DNA of 64,000 bases from Streptococcus mitis (lineage in GTDB: Bacteria > Bacillota > Bacilli > Lactobacillales > Streptococcaceae). This document shows positions 1 to 8,403 of this stretch, in pieces. The translations under genes and the position numbers were made by a program. Under the pieces are notes generated by a model. The model ran no database searches. It was not told the origin of the DNA and worked only from the letters and a program-made list of their open reading frames with translations. The DNA is taken from the NCBI RefSeq assembly GCF_901542415.1, contig NZ_CABEHV010000004.1, positions 2,070,464-2,134,463 on the forward strand. Reading direction: 5' to 3'. Positions within the stretch are counted from its first letter, which is position 1. The number at the start of each line of letters is the position of its first letter.

Positions 1-122
1 AAGAGGTCAAACCATTTGGATGTCGCAAAAATTTTTAGTGATTTTTTCATATATTAAGATATCTTTCTTTTTTAACAAATATTATACAACTAAATGAAAG
101 TAAAATCAAATGATAGAAATAA

Positions 123-149
123 ACCCCTGAAAATAAAATTTTCAGGGGT
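123..149 (-). terminator. Rho-independent terminator after psaR
   Basis: A strong inverted repeat (arms ACCCCTGAAAA / TTTTCAGGGGT) lies about 20 bp downstream of the psaR stop. On the minus strand it is followed by a short T-rich tract. It would end transcription of psaR. Confidence 0.75.
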
Positions 150-168
150 GGTTGGGATACTTGAGAAA

Positions 169-819
169 TTAGTCGATTTTCTCGACATAGAGTTGTTTGG
201 CAATGTCCATACTTACTTGTAAATCCTCGTTTTTACTGATGATAGTGAAGGTATTGCTGAAGCCATCAAACTGCTGGACTTGGAGATGATCACCGATGTG
301 AAGCGAGTGCTTATCCAAATAATTGAGAATCTCAAAACTATCATGCACCCGAGTCAGGAGGTAGGAGCCAGCTTCCTTGATGTCAGCTAGTGGCAGGTTA
401 TTAATTTCAACTAGGAGTTCTCCCTTGGCAGGAATAGTTCCTCCGTGAGGGCAGGTCTTGGGGAATCCAAGCAATTTTTCTAGTCTCTCCACGAATAGCT
501 CAGAGACAGTATGTTCCAAGACTTCAGCTTCCTCGTGAATCTGGTCACTCGTATAGTCTAAATGATGGACTAGAAAAACTTCAATCAAACGGTGCTTACG
601 ATAGAGCTCAGAGACCAGCTTGAGACCGAGGTCGGTCAGTAGATAACCGCATTCTTTGTCCTTGAGGATGAGATTTTCACTCTTCATCCGTTTAATCATT
701 TCAGTTACGGCAGGGGGAGAGACTTGCATGCGGGCCGCAATTTCCTTGTTGGTAATTTTATGCAGGTCTATGCCAATTTCATAAATACACTTTAGATAAT
801 CTTCTTTATTCGGGGTCAT
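169..819 (-). CDS. psaR: Manganese-dependent metalloregulator, DtxR/MntR family (PsaR/ScaR)
   Basis: This 216-residue protein has the DtxR-family layout: an N-terminal winged helix-turn-helix (residues about 1-65, with ITNKEIAARMQVSPPAVTEMI), a metal-binding dimerisation region rich in His and Glu (about 66-140, with KHRLIEVFLVHHL and CPHGG), and an SH3-like FeoA-type C-terminal domain. PsaR/ScaR repressors bind DNA when loaded with Mn(II) and shut down the psaBCA importer. It lies downstream of tpx and psaA on the same strand, so the regulator sits beside the system it is expected to control. A matching palindromic operator is present upstream of psaB (4200-4219). A terminator precedes psaR (856-880), so it probably has its own promoter in the short gap. 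Family assignment is firm. Control of psaBCA is inferred from family knowledge and the operator. Confidence 0.93.
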   Translation of the reverse strand: MTPNKEDYLKCIYEIGIDLHKITNKEIAARMQVSPPAVTEMIKRMKSENLILKDKECGYLLTDLGLKLVSELYRKHRLIEVFLVHHLDYTSDQIHEEAEVLEHTVSELFVERLEKLLGFPKTCPHGGTIPAKGELLVEINNLPLADIKEAGSYLLTRVHDSFEILNYLDKHSLHIGDHLQVQQFDGFSNTFTIISKNEDLQVSMDIAKQLYVEKID

Positions 820-855
820 TCGTTTCCTCTTGTCTAATATCTTTATCTAGTATAT

Positions 856-880
856 CAAAAAAAGCTAGATTTCTCTAGCT
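856..880 (-). terminator. Rho-independent terminator after tpx
   Basis: On the minus strand a hairpin with arms AGCTAG / CTAGCT is followed by a run of seven T. It lies 18 bp past the tpx stop and separates tpx from psaR. Confidence 0.75.
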
Positions 881-897
881 ATCTGCCACAATGGCTT

Positions 898-1392
898 CTA
901 ATTTAGTTCTTTAGCAGCTGCAATTGCGGCTTCGAAGTTTGGTTCAGAGTTGATATTATCCACGTATTCAACGTAGCGAATCGTATTGTCAGTGTCGAGG
1001 ATAAAGACTGCGCGTGCCAATAGGTGCCACTCATTGATTAAGAGAGCATAATCACGTCCAAAGGAATGGTCGAAATAGTCTGAGAGCATGATGGCATTTT
1101 CAATACCTTCAGCACCACACCAACGTTTTTGGGCAAATGGTAGGTCCATAGAAACAGTCAAGACGACCGTGTTGTCCAGTCCAGCCAGTTCTTCATTAAA
1201 GCGACGCGTTTGAGTTGAGCAGATACCTGTATCGATAGAAGGCACGACACTCAAGACTTTTTTCTTACCATCAAAATCAGCCAGAGATTTTTTAGAAAGG
1301 TCTGTTGTAGTGAGTGAAAAATCAAGTGCCTTGTCGCCGACTTGTAGTTGTTTACCTGTAAAGCTCACAGGATTTCCGAGAAAAGTTACCAT
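898..1392 (-). CDS. tpx: Thiol peroxidase (Tpx/PsaD)
   Basis: This is a 164-residue atypical 2-Cys peroxiredoxin that reduces hydrogen and organic peroxides in the cytoplasm using thioredoxin. The peroxidatic cysteine is C58 in the motif [15 protein letters not shown] and the resolving cysteine is C92 in KRWCGAEG; both match the Tpx family spacing. The start at 1392 is chosen because GGAG lies at the right distance upstream and [13 protein letters not shown] is the usual N-terminus. An upstream ATG would add nine unusual residues. In streptococci this gene regularly follows psaBCA and belongs to the same manganese/oxidative-stress unit. Here a terminator and a BOX element lie between psaA and tpx, so it may be transcribed partly by read-through or from its own promoter. 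Confidence 0.95.
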   Translation of the reverse strand: MVTFLGNPVSFTGKQLQVGDKALDFSLTTTDLSKKSLADFDGKKKVLSVVPSIDTGICSTQTRRFNEELAGLDNTVVLTVSMDLPFAQKRWCGAEGIENAIMLSDYFDHSFGRDYALLINEWHLLARAVFILDTDNTIRYVEYVDNINSEPNFEAAIAAAKELN

Positions 1393-1473
1393 AAGATACT
1401 CCAATCTTTTTTCTTCCATTGTAGCTGAAACGGTCAGAATTTTCCAATGATTTGACTGGAAATGTAGGCATAG

Positions 1474-1507
1474 AAAAAACGCCAGCTCATGTGAGAATGA
1501 CGTTTTT
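1474..1507 (-). terminator. Terminator hairpin between psaA and tpx
   Basis: Arms AAAAACG / CGTTTTT enclose a partly paired centre (CTCATGTGAG). On the minus strand the second arm runs into a T tract. It would end the psaBCA transcript just beyond the BOX element. Confidence 0.65.
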
Positions 1508-1515
1508 CAGAGTCT

Positions 1516-1630
1516 TATACTCAATGAAAATCAAAGAGCAAACTAAGAAGCTAGCCACAGGTTGCTCAAAACACTGTTTTGAGGTTGCAGATGGAAGCTG
1601 ACGTAGTTTGAAGAGATTTTCGAAGAGTAT
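1516..1630. repeat. BOX element, minus orientation, abutting the psaA stop codon
   Basis: On the minus strand it begins with the boxA-type ATACTCTTCGAAAATCTCTT and ends with the boxC-type TGATTTTCATTGAGTATA. The middle carries the CCTCAAAACAGTGTTTTGAGC inverted repeat. BOX elements are short mobile-derived repeats of S. pneumoniae and its relatives. Its outer end touches the last base of the psaA stop codon, so it forms the 3' untranslated part of the psaBCA mRNA. Confidence 0.85.
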
Positions 1631-2559
1631 TATTTTGCCAATCCTTCAGCAATCTTGTCAAGGTTGTATTTCATCATGTTGTAGTAGCTGTCGCCTTCTT
1701 TACCTTGTTCTGCGATAGAGTCAGTAAAGATTTGTGCGTAGATTGGGATATTTGTATCTTGTGAGACAGTCTTCATTGGACGGTCATCTACACTTGATTC
1801 TACAAAGAGTGATGGAACTTTTGTTTGGCGAAGTTTTTCAACCAAGGTCTTGATTTGTTCAGGTGTTCCTTCTTCTTCAGTATTGATTTCCCAGATGTAG
1901 GCACTTGGGACACCATAGGCTTTAGAGAAGTATTTGAATGCTCCTTCGCTGGTTACAATGAGTTTCTTTTCAGCAGGGATGTTATTAAATTTATCCTTAC
2001 TTTCTTTATCAAGTTTGTCTAACTTATCAGTATATTCTTTGAGATTTTTTTCATAGAATTCCTTGTTGTTAGGATCTTTAGCGCTCAATTGTTTGGCGAT
2101 ATTTTTAGCAAAGATAATTCCATTTTCAAGGTTAAGCCAAGCGTGTGGGTCTTCTTTACCTTTTTCATTTTTTCCTTCAAGGTAGATAACATCAACGCCT
2201 TCGCTGACTGCAAAGTAGTCTTTGTTTTCAGTTTTCTTAGCATTTTCTACCAATTTGCTAAACCAAGCATTGCCACCTGTTTCAAGGTTGATACCGTTAT
2301 AGAAAATGAGGTCAGCCTCAGAAGTTTTCTTAACATCTTCAGGGAGTGGTTCGTATTCGTGTGGGTCTTGTCCAATCGGAACGATACTGTGAAGATCAAT
2401 CTTGTCACCAGCAATATTTTTAGTAATATCAGCGATGATTGAGTTTGTAGCAACAACTTTTAGTTTTTGACCAGAAGCTGCATCTTTTTTTCCGCTAGCA
2501 CATGCTACAAGAGCAATAACGGAAAGAAAGAGAACGAGTAATGTACCTAATTTTTTCAT
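1630..2559 (-). CDS. psaA: Manganese ABC transporter substrate-binding lipoprotein PsaA
   Basis: This is a 309-residue cluster A-I metal-binding lipoprotein, the usual length for PsaA. The signal peptide [20 protein letters not shown] ends in a lipobox with Cys20. The four manganese ligands known for PsaA fall at the expected positions: H67 (QDPHEY), H139 (EDPHAW), E205 (TSEGAF) and D280 (IFTDS). It captures Mn(II) outside the cell and hands it to PsaC; it is also a known adhesin and vaccine antigen in pneumococcus. The start at 2559 is preceded by GGAGGATCT. An upstream in-frame ATG four codons earlier lies in the ribosome-binding region and is not credible. It is the last gene of psaBCA; a BOX element follows immediately. 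Confidence 0.97.
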   Translation of the reverse strand: MKKLGTLLVLFLSVIALVACASGKKDAASGQKLKVVATNSIIADITKNIAGDKIDLHSIVPIGQDPHEYEPLPEDVKKTSEADLIFYNGINLETGGNAWFSKLVENAKKTENKDYFAVSEGVDVIYLEGKNEKGKEDPHAWLNLENGIIFAKNIAKQLSAKDPNNKEFYEKNLKEYTDKLDKLDKESKDKFNNIPAEKKLIVTSEGAFKYFSKAYGVPSAYIWEINTEEEGTPEQIKTLVEKLRQTKVPSLFVESSVDDRPMKTVSQDTNIPIYAQIFTDSIAEQGKEGDSYYNMMKYNLDKIAEGLAK

Positions 2560-2590
2560 TAGATCCTCCAATTTATTGGGGTTTTGCCCC

Positions 2591-3439
2591 TTATTTTAAC
2601 AAATGTTTATTTTTCAGTTTCAAATATCGTTGTTTAGGAGAGATAAAGAAACTGATTAAGAAGAAGCTAGCAGCTGTAAGTACGATGCTAGAACCAGCTG
2701 CTAAGTTTAAACTATAGCCAATAAAGAGTCCCAAAACTGAAGCTGTAGCTCCAAAGGTTGAGGAAAGGAAAATCATACTTTTCAGGCTATTAGCATACAG
2801 ATAAGCAGTTGCAGCTGGGGTAATCAGCATGGCTACAATCAGGATAGTTCCAACACTTTGCATGGCTGTCACAGACACGAGAGTCAGGAGTATCATGAGG
2901 AGGTAGTGATAGAAATTGACAGGCATTCCCATGGCTTTAGCCAGAAGTTCATCAAAGGAAGTTATCAAGAGTTGCTTGAAGAAAATCCAGATTAACAAGA
3001 GAATGACCGCCCCTACGCCCATAGTGATAAACATATCCGTATCTTGGACGGCTAGAATATTACCAAAAAGGATATGGAAAAGGTCAGTTGAACTTTTAGC
3101 GACACTAATCAAGATGATACCGAGGGCTAAGAAAGAAGAAAAGGTAATGCCGATGGCGGTATCGCTTTTGATAATCGAGTTCCCCTTGATGTAGGTAATG
3201 ATGATAGCAGCTAGCAATCCAAAGACAATGGCTCCGATAAAGAAGTCAACGCCTAAGATGAAGGAGAGGGCTACACCTGGTAAGACAGCATGTGAAATAG
3301 CATCTCCCATGAGTGACATCCCACGTAGAATGATGAAACATCCCACAGCTCCAGCTACGACCCCGACGACAATAGCTGTTATCAAGGCATTTTGTAGGAA
3401 ATGGAATTTTTGCAATCCATCGATAAATTCTGCAATCAT
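2591..3439 (-). CDS. psaC: Manganese ABC transporter membrane permease PsaC
   Basis: This is a 282-residue polytopic membrane protein of the ABC-3 (zinc/manganese) permease family with about eight hydrophobic helices. The stretch [24 protein letters not shown] ([17 protein letters not shown] near residues 39-55) is the conserved family signature that contacts the ATPase. It forms the Mn(II) channel through the membrane. The start overlaps the end of psaB by 4 bp (ATGA), showing translational coupling, and 31 bp separate it from psaA. Confidence 0.95.
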   Translation of the reverse strand: MIAEFIDGLQKFHFLQNALITAIVVGVVAGAVGCFIILRGMSLMGDAISHAVLPGVALSFILGVDFFIGAIVFGLLAAIIITYIKGNSIIKSDTAIGITFSSFLALGIILISVAKSSTDLFHILFGNILAVQDTDMFITMGVGAVILLLIWIFFKQLLITSFDELLAKAMGMPVNFYHYLLMILLTLVSVTAMQSVGTILIVAMLITPAATAYLYANSLKSMIFLSSTFGATASVLGLFIGYSLNLAAGSSIVLTAASFFLISFFISPKQRYLKLKNKHLLK

Positions 3440-4158
3440 AGGTCACCTCCATTGAAAAAGAGTCGATTACCGTAAGCTTCTTTGAGATTGGCTTCGGTAA
3501 AGGTTTCTTTGGTTGGACCAAAGGCAATCACTTCTCGATTGACAAGTAAGACTTGATCGAAGTAGTGGGAAACCTTGCTGAGGTCGTGGTGAACGATGAG
3601 AACCGTCTTACCAGCTTTTTTCAAATCTCTCAGCGTATTCATGATGATTTCCTCACTGACAGAGTCAATCCCAACAAAGGGTTCATCCAAGAGGATATAA
3701 TCGGCTTCCTGCACCAAACATCTGGCAATCAAGACCCGCTGGAATTGACCTCCAGACAGTTGACTGATTTGACGTTCAGCGTAGTCAGCTAGGCCGACGA
3801 TTTCAAGGGCTTCCTCTACTTTTTTCCAATGTTTAGCATTTAAACTGCGAAAGAGAGGAATAGAAGGAAATAGTCCTAGCGAGACACATTCCTTGACCTT
3901 GATGGGAAAGTTGTAGTCGATATTGATTTTTTGTTCGACATAGGCAATTCGGTGTAAGGATTTTTTAACTTCCTTGTCATCGAGAAATGCCTGACCTTGA
4001 TGTGGGATAATTCCCAGCATACCTTTTAATAATGTTGATTTTCCGGCGCCGTTTGGACCAATGATTCCGGTAATTGTTGGTCCTTGGAGCACTAGTGAAA
4101 TATCCTTAAGTGCCAACGTTTCTTTGTAGGAGACACTGAGGTTTTCGATACGTATCAT
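3436..4158 (-). CDS. psaB: Manganese ABC transporter ATP-binding protein PsaB
   Basis: This is a 240-residue ABC ATPase. The Walker A motif is GPNGAGKST (about residues 34-42), the signature is LSGGQ, Walker B is ADYILLDEP, and the switch His is in VHHD. It powers Mn(II) import through PsaC. It is the first gene of the operon; a good ribosome-binding site (AAGGAGGAA) precedes the ATG. The promoter upstream (-35 TTGACT, 17 bp, -10 TATATT) is overlapped by a palindrome typical of PsaR/MntR operators, so the operon should be repressed when manganese is ample. Confidence 0.95.
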   Translation of the reverse strand: MIRIENLSVSYKETLALKDISLVLQGPTITGIIGPNGAGKSTLLKGMLGIIPHQGQAFLDDKEVKKSLHRIAYVEQKINIDYNFPIKVKECVSLGLFPSIPLFRSLNAKHWKKVEEALEIVGLADYAERQISQLSGGQFQRVLIARCLVQEADYILLDEPFVGIDSVSEEIIMNTLRDLKKAGKTVLIVHHDLSKVSHYFDQVLLVNREVIAFGPTKETFTEANLKEAYGNRLFFNGGDL

Positions 4159-4182
4159 AAACTTGTATTCCTCCTTACTCTT

Positions 4183-4219
4183 AATATACCTTAAAAAAAA
4201 AATTAAGTCAAGTTAATTT
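4183..4219 (-). promoter_or_regulatory. psaB promoter overlapped by a PsaR-type operator
   Basis: Minus-strand -35 TTGACT (4206-4211) and -10 TATATT (4183-4188) are separated by exactly 17 bp. A near-perfect 20-bp palindrome, AAATTAAGTCAAGTTAATTT (4200-4219), covers the -35. Its sequence agrees with the AT-rich operators of streptococcal PsaR/ScaR repressors. The same region is the upstream region of the divergent pepO gene, so one site might affect both directions. Confidence 0.8.
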
Positions 4220-4336
4220 TTGAAAAATTTAAAATAATAACTGAAAATGATGAAAAAGGAAAGTCCATTTTTAATTGCATTCCCAAGCAATTTTTGTTAA
4301 GCTAGCAATAACTTAAAAAATGAAAGCGAGAACAAG

Positions 4337-6229
4337 ATGACACGTTATCAAGATGATTTTTATGATGCAATCAATGGAGAATGGCAACAGACAGCTGAAA
4401 TCCCAGCAGATAAGTCTCAAACAGGAGGTTTTGTTGATTTAGATCAGGAAATTGAAGAACTTATGCTTACGACTACAGATAAGTGGTTGGCAGGTCAAGA
4501 TGTTCCAGAGGATGCTATCTTGGCAAATTTTGTCAAATACCACCGCCTAGTTCGTGATTTTGACAAGAGAGAAGCTGACGGTATCACACCTGTTTTATCT
4601 CTTCTTAAAGAATTCCAAGAATTAGAGACTTTTGCAGATTTCACTGCTAAATTAGCAGAGTTTGAACTTGCTGGCAAACCAAACTTCCTTCCTTTTGGTG
4701 TATCACCAGACTTCATGGATGCCAGAATCAATGTTCTATGGGCCAGTGCTCCAAGCACTATCTTGCCAGATACAACCTACTATGCAGAAGACCATCCTCA
4801 ACGCGAAGAGCTCTTGACTCTTTGGAAAGAAAGCAGTGCAAATCTTCTCAAGGCTTATGATTTCTCTGATGAAGAAATTGAAGATTTGTTAGAGAAGAGA
4901 TTAGAACTAGACCGCCGAGTTGCGGCAGTGGTGCTTTCTAATGAAGAAAGTTCAGAATATGCTAAACTCTACCATCCATATGCTTACGAAGATTTCAAGA
5001 AATTTGCGCCTGCCCTACCTTTGGATGACTTCTTCCAAGTCGTTCTTGGACAAGTACCAGACAAGGTTATCGTAGACGAGGAACGTTTCTGGCAAGCAGC
5101 AGACCAATTCTATAGTGAAGAAGCATGGCCTATCCTCAAGGCAACCTTAATTTTAAGTGTTGTGAATCTCTCAACCAGCTATTTAACAGAAGAAATTCGT
5201 GTCTTGTCAGGTGCCTATAGCCGTGCGCTTTCAGGAGTTCCAGAAGCCAAAGACAAGGTCAAGGCAGCCTACCAGCTGGCACAAGGTCCTTTCAAGCAAG
5301 CTTTAGGCCTATGGTATGCCCACGAAAAATTCTCTCCAGAAGCTAAAGCAGATGTGGAGAAAAAAGTAGCGACTATGATTGATGTTTATAAGGAACGCTT
5401 GGCTAAGAATGACTGGCTGACTCCTGAAACTCGTGACAAGGCCATCGTTAAACTCAATGTTATCAAGCCTTATATCGGTTACCCAGAAGAATTGCCAGAA
5501 CGCTACAAGGACAAGGTAGTGGATGAGACTGCTAGTCTTTTTGACAATGCTCTAGCCTTTGCGCGTGTGGAAATCAAACACAGTTGGAGCAAGTGGAATC
5601 AGCCTGTAGACTACAAGGAATGGGGCATGCCTGCTCATATGGTCAATGCCTACTACAATCCACAGAAGAACCTGATCGTCTTCCCAGCGGCTATTTTACA
5701 GGCTCCTTTCTATGACTTGCATCAGTCATCTTCTGCTAACTACGGTGGTATTGGGGCGGTTATTGCCCATGAAATTTCCCACGCCTTTGATACCAACGGA
5801 GCATCCTTTGATGAAAATGGTAGTCTCAAAGATTGGTGGACAGAGAGTGACTATGCTGCCTTCAAGGAGAAAACACAAAAAGTCATTGACCAATTTGATG
5901 GACAGGATTCTTATGGAGCAACCATTAACGGTAAATTGACTGTGTCAGAAAACGTGGCTGACTTGGGAGGAATCGCTGCAGCGCTTGAAGCAGCGAAGAG
6001 AGAACCAGACTTCTCAGCAGAAGAATTCTTCTACAACTTCGGTCGCATTTGGCGCATGAAAGGTCGTCCAGAATTTATGAAACTTTTGGCTAGTGTCGAT
6101 GTGCACGCACCAGCCAAACTCCGTGTCAATGTACAAGTACCAAACTTCGATGATTTCTTTACAACCTATGATGTCAAAGAAGGAGACGGTATGTGGCGTT
6201 CGCCAGAAGACCGCGTGATTATTTGGTAA
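4337..6229 (+). CDS. pepO: Neutral endopeptidase PepO, M13 (neprilysin) family
   Basis: This is a 630-residue zinc metallopeptidase. The catalytic motif HEISH lies at residues 478-482 and the third zinc ligand is E538 in ENVADLGG, which is diagnostic for M13. An N-terminal M13 domain and the conserved NAYYNP and the final WRSPEDRVIIW are present. It cleaves oligopeptides; in pneumococcus PepO is also found outside the cell and binds plasminogen and fibronectin. There is no signal peptide. The gene is divergent from psaBCA with 178 bp between them, which includes the PsaR operator. The ribosome-binding site is weak (GAAAGCGAGAA). Length and ends match the family. Confidence 0.95.
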   Translation: MTRYQDDFYDAINGEWQQTAEIPADKSQTGGFVDLDQEIEELMLTTTDKWLAGQDVPEDAILANFVKYHRLVRDFDKREADGITPVLSLLKEFQELETFADFTAKLAEFELAGKPNFLPFGVSPDFMDARINVLWASAPSTILPDTTYYAEDHPQREELLTLWKESSANLLKAYDFSDEEIEDLLEKRLELDRRVAAVVLSNEESSEYAKLYHPYAYEDFKKFAPALPLDDFFQVVLGQVPDKVIVDEERFWQAADQFYSEEAWPILKATLILSVVNLSTSYLTEEIRVLSGAYSRALSGVPEAKDKVKAAYQLAQGPFKQALGLWYAHEKFSPEAKADVEKKVATMIDVYKERLAKNDWLTPETRDKAIVKLNVIKPYIGYPEELPERYKDKVVDETASLFDNALAFARVEIKHSWSKWNQPVDYKEWGMPAHMVNAYYNPQKNLIVFPAAILQAPFYDLHQSSSANYGGIGAVIAHEISHAFDTNGASFDENGSLKDWWTESDYAAFKEKTQKVIDQFDGQDSYGATINGKLTVSENVADLGGIAAALEAAKREPDFSAEEFFYNFGRIWRMKGRPEFMKLLASVDVHAPAKLRVNVQVPNFDDFFTTYDVKEGDGMWRSPEDRVIIW

Positions 6230-6288
6230 TGAATTCAATCTAATACTAAAATCCGTAAATCTGCATGGGATGGGTTAAAGAGGTTAAC

Positions 6289-7053
6289 ATGAAGAAATTT
6301 TTAATGATGCTTTCAGCTATTCTTACTGTTTTTGTTTTAGCATCTTGTGGTGCAAATAAAAAAGATGAAAAAATAGAACCTTCGGCAACACAATCATCTT
6401 CTACCAAAGAGGAACTGAAGGAAAGCTCTACGAAGTCAGAGAGCCAAACTAGTACAAGTTCTTCAATGGCAACGCCGTCAACAACAATGGAAACGAAAAG
6501 CGAAACAGGAAAAGATTTGTACAAGGAAGTAATAGAGCGGTACAATCACTATCAGGCACTTTTAAGTAGTGGTGACCGAGAATCCTTGTATGAAAAGTTG
6601 AAACAGAATAAGATTTTTTCTGAAGAGTATGGCTATATCTTTACACTAAGCACCTACGATAAACCAGCTAGTCTTCATTATGTGTTTGCTGATTTAAATA
6701 ATGATGGTCAGGATGAATTAATTATTGGAGATAAAAAATATATAGGAGCCATTTACTATTTAGAGAATAAACAACCAAAGTTGCTTCATACAGCTTATGT
6801 AGCTTCTGCAGGTGGTTTTCGTTCCAGTTTAGTTATTTATGAAAACGGTCAAGTCAGATATGCAGACTGGCAGTCAACACGACCAGAAATGAACTTAAGT
6901 CTGTATGCTTTTGATAAAGACGGAGTACAGAAGATTAAAGAAGGTATCTTTCAAATTGGTAGTGATCAAAAGCCAGAGCAAATCTTAGAGATTTCTTCTA
7001 ATGCACTTGATTTAGCTAAATTTGATTGGAAAGAATTTGAGCCAGTCAACTAG
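6289..7053 (+). CDS. Uncharacterised lipoprotein with a calcium-loop-like motif
   Basis: This is a 254-residue predicted lipoprotein. A signal peptide (MKKFLMMLSAILTVFVLASC) ends in the lipobox LASC, so it should be anchored to the outer face of the membrane. Residues about 25-85 are a Ser/Thr/Glu/Lys-rich linker. The rest is globular and includes ADLNNDGQDELIIGD (about residues 141-155), which has the DxNxDGxDE pattern of EF-hand-like or FG-GAP calcium loops. The start is at the second ATG, after AGAGG; the earlier in-frame ATG would add residues before the signal peptide. It follows pepO by 59 bp with no terminator, so the two may be cotranscribed. Function unknown. Confidence 0.8.
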   Translation: MKKFLMMLSAILTVFVLASCGANKKDEKIEPSATQSSSTKEELKESSTKSESQTSTSSSMATPSTTMETKSETGKDLYKEVIERYNHYQALLSSGDRESLYEKLKQNKIFSEEYGYIFTLSTYDKPASLHYVFADLNNDGQDELIIGDKKYIGAIYYLENKQPKLLHTAYVASAGGFRSSLVIYENGQVRYADWQSTRPEMNLSLYAFDKDGVQKIKEGIFQIGSDQKPEQILEISSNALDLAKFDWKEFEPVN

Positions 7054-7121
7054 TATTTGATGAAATTCAATACTAGACTAGATTCTAAGATCAAAGAATG
7101 GAGAATTGAATAGCAATATAC

Positions 7122-7153
7122 AAAAACCAAGGATAAAAATTCCTTGGTTTTTT
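7122..7153. terminator. Bidirectional terminator
   Basis: Perfect 12-bp arms AAAAACCAAGGA / TCCTTGGTTTTT with a 7-base loop lie between two convergent genes. The A tract and T tract let it serve both the lipoprotein gene and the minus-strand hydrolase gene. Confidence 0.9.
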
Positions 7154-7158
7154 GCTTG

Positions 7159-7788
7159 CTAGAAAAAAGGATTAAAGGTCTTTTCATGGGCGATGGTCGT
7201 AGCAGGTCCATGCCCTGGATAGACATCGTAGTTTGGTAGGGTGAAGAGTTGGGTTTGGATACTATGGAGTAGCTGCTCTGTACTACCAGTCGGAAGATCT
7301 GTCCGTCCGATTGTTTCTCTAAAGAGGGAATCTCCGGTCAAGACTAGGTGAGCCTCAGGAAAGACGATTGAAACGCCGCCGATAGAGTGACCTGGTGTTG
7401 GCAAGACGGTAAAACGAAATTCCTCAAGCTGGTATTCCTCATGAAAGACAAAGGTGTGCTCTGCTGGTTTTGCAACCACATCTGCCATATCATCATGACG
7501 AGGGAGACCAGAGAGATTATCGACTGGAGTGTAAAGCCAGCTAGCTTCGCTCTCTGCGATATAGACAGGAGGATTGCCAAAAGTTTCGCGAACTAGGTCC
7601 AGACTCATGATATGGTCATAATGAGCGTGGGTCAAGAGAATAGCGCAGATCGGTTTGTTGATGCTCTCTATTGTCTGACGAATGGCTTCCCAATGGCTAC
7701 CAGGATCGACAACGATGAGGTGTTTTTCACCTTCTAGGTAATAGGTGTTTTCATAGGCAACAGGATTCACAGTTTTATGGATTTTCAT
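7159..7788 (-). CDS. Metallo-beta-lactamase-fold hydrolase, glyoxalase II-like
   Basis: This 209-residue cytoplasmic protein has the metallo-beta-lactamase fold. The metal motif HAHYDH (about residues 55-60), a later PTPGHSIGG histidine, LTGDSLF aspartate and the C-terminal YPGHGPATT histidine supply the full set of metal ligands. It resembles hydroxyacylglutathione hydrolase and related small MBL hydrolases. The substrate cannot be told, and streptococci often lack glutathione synthesis, so true glyoxalase II activity is uncertain. GGAG precedes the start. It converges on the lipoprotein gene across a shared terminator. Confidence 0.88.
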   Translation of the reverse strand: MKIHKTVNPVAYENTYYLEGEKHLIVVDPGSHWEAIRQTIESINKPICAILLTHAHYDHIMSLDLVRETFGNPPVYIAESEASWLYTPVDNLSGLPRHDDMADVVAKPAEHTFVFHEEYQLEEFRFTVLPTPGHSIGGVSIVFPEAHLVLTGDSLFRETIGRTDLPTGSTEQLLHSIQTQLFTLPNYDVYPGHGPATTIAHEKTFNPFF

Positions 7789-8383
7789 ACTAGCTCCAAT
7801 CTCAAAGAATGTACTAAATTAAGTATAGCACAGTTAGGGAGAATAAAGTGGATAGAAAATCCTTCTCTTTTAAAGAATGTTAGTTGCTATCTACTTCATT
7901 CTGTTCAAAATAGGGGTGGCTGTTTTACAGCTAGGAACTAGCTAGAATTTTTAATGATTTCACAGAGATTTTAAATGAGTTGGAGAGTAAATGATTAAAA
8001 AATGATAATGAATTAAGAAAAGTGCATCTATTAATGGAATAAAGTTTGTGATAAAAGAAAATAAAATATACATGTAAAGTTAATTTGCGTTAATATATTG
8101 AATTCTCAAAACTCTAGTATCTAACCTATAACAACTTGCTATATCTAATCATACAAGTCAAAGAGTCTGAAAATTATTGTATTTTTGGAAAATATTTATT
8201 TTTAATTTAGAATAAAAAAAAGAAGCTATTTTATTTGCTATGCACTAGAAAATATGATATCATAAAGTCGTATGTTGTAGACAATTTTATGATATTGAAA
8301 ATGACCTCTAACATCTTTTGTTTCAGCTGAGTTTAGCAGTTAATTTTCGATATCAAGAACTTGTAAACTAACATCAAAATAAA
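7789..8383. other. AT-rich intergenic region upstream of the giant adhesin
   Basis: About 600 bp without a credible gene on either strand. It is very AT-rich and holds a perfect 12-bp palindrome TATGATATCATA (8253-8264) in the part nearest the adhesin gene. That part probably contains the adhesin promoter and perhaps a regulator site. I see no transposon sequence I can name. Confidence 0.5.
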
Positions 8384-8403
8384 AAAGGAGGTTGTAGGTC
8401 TAA

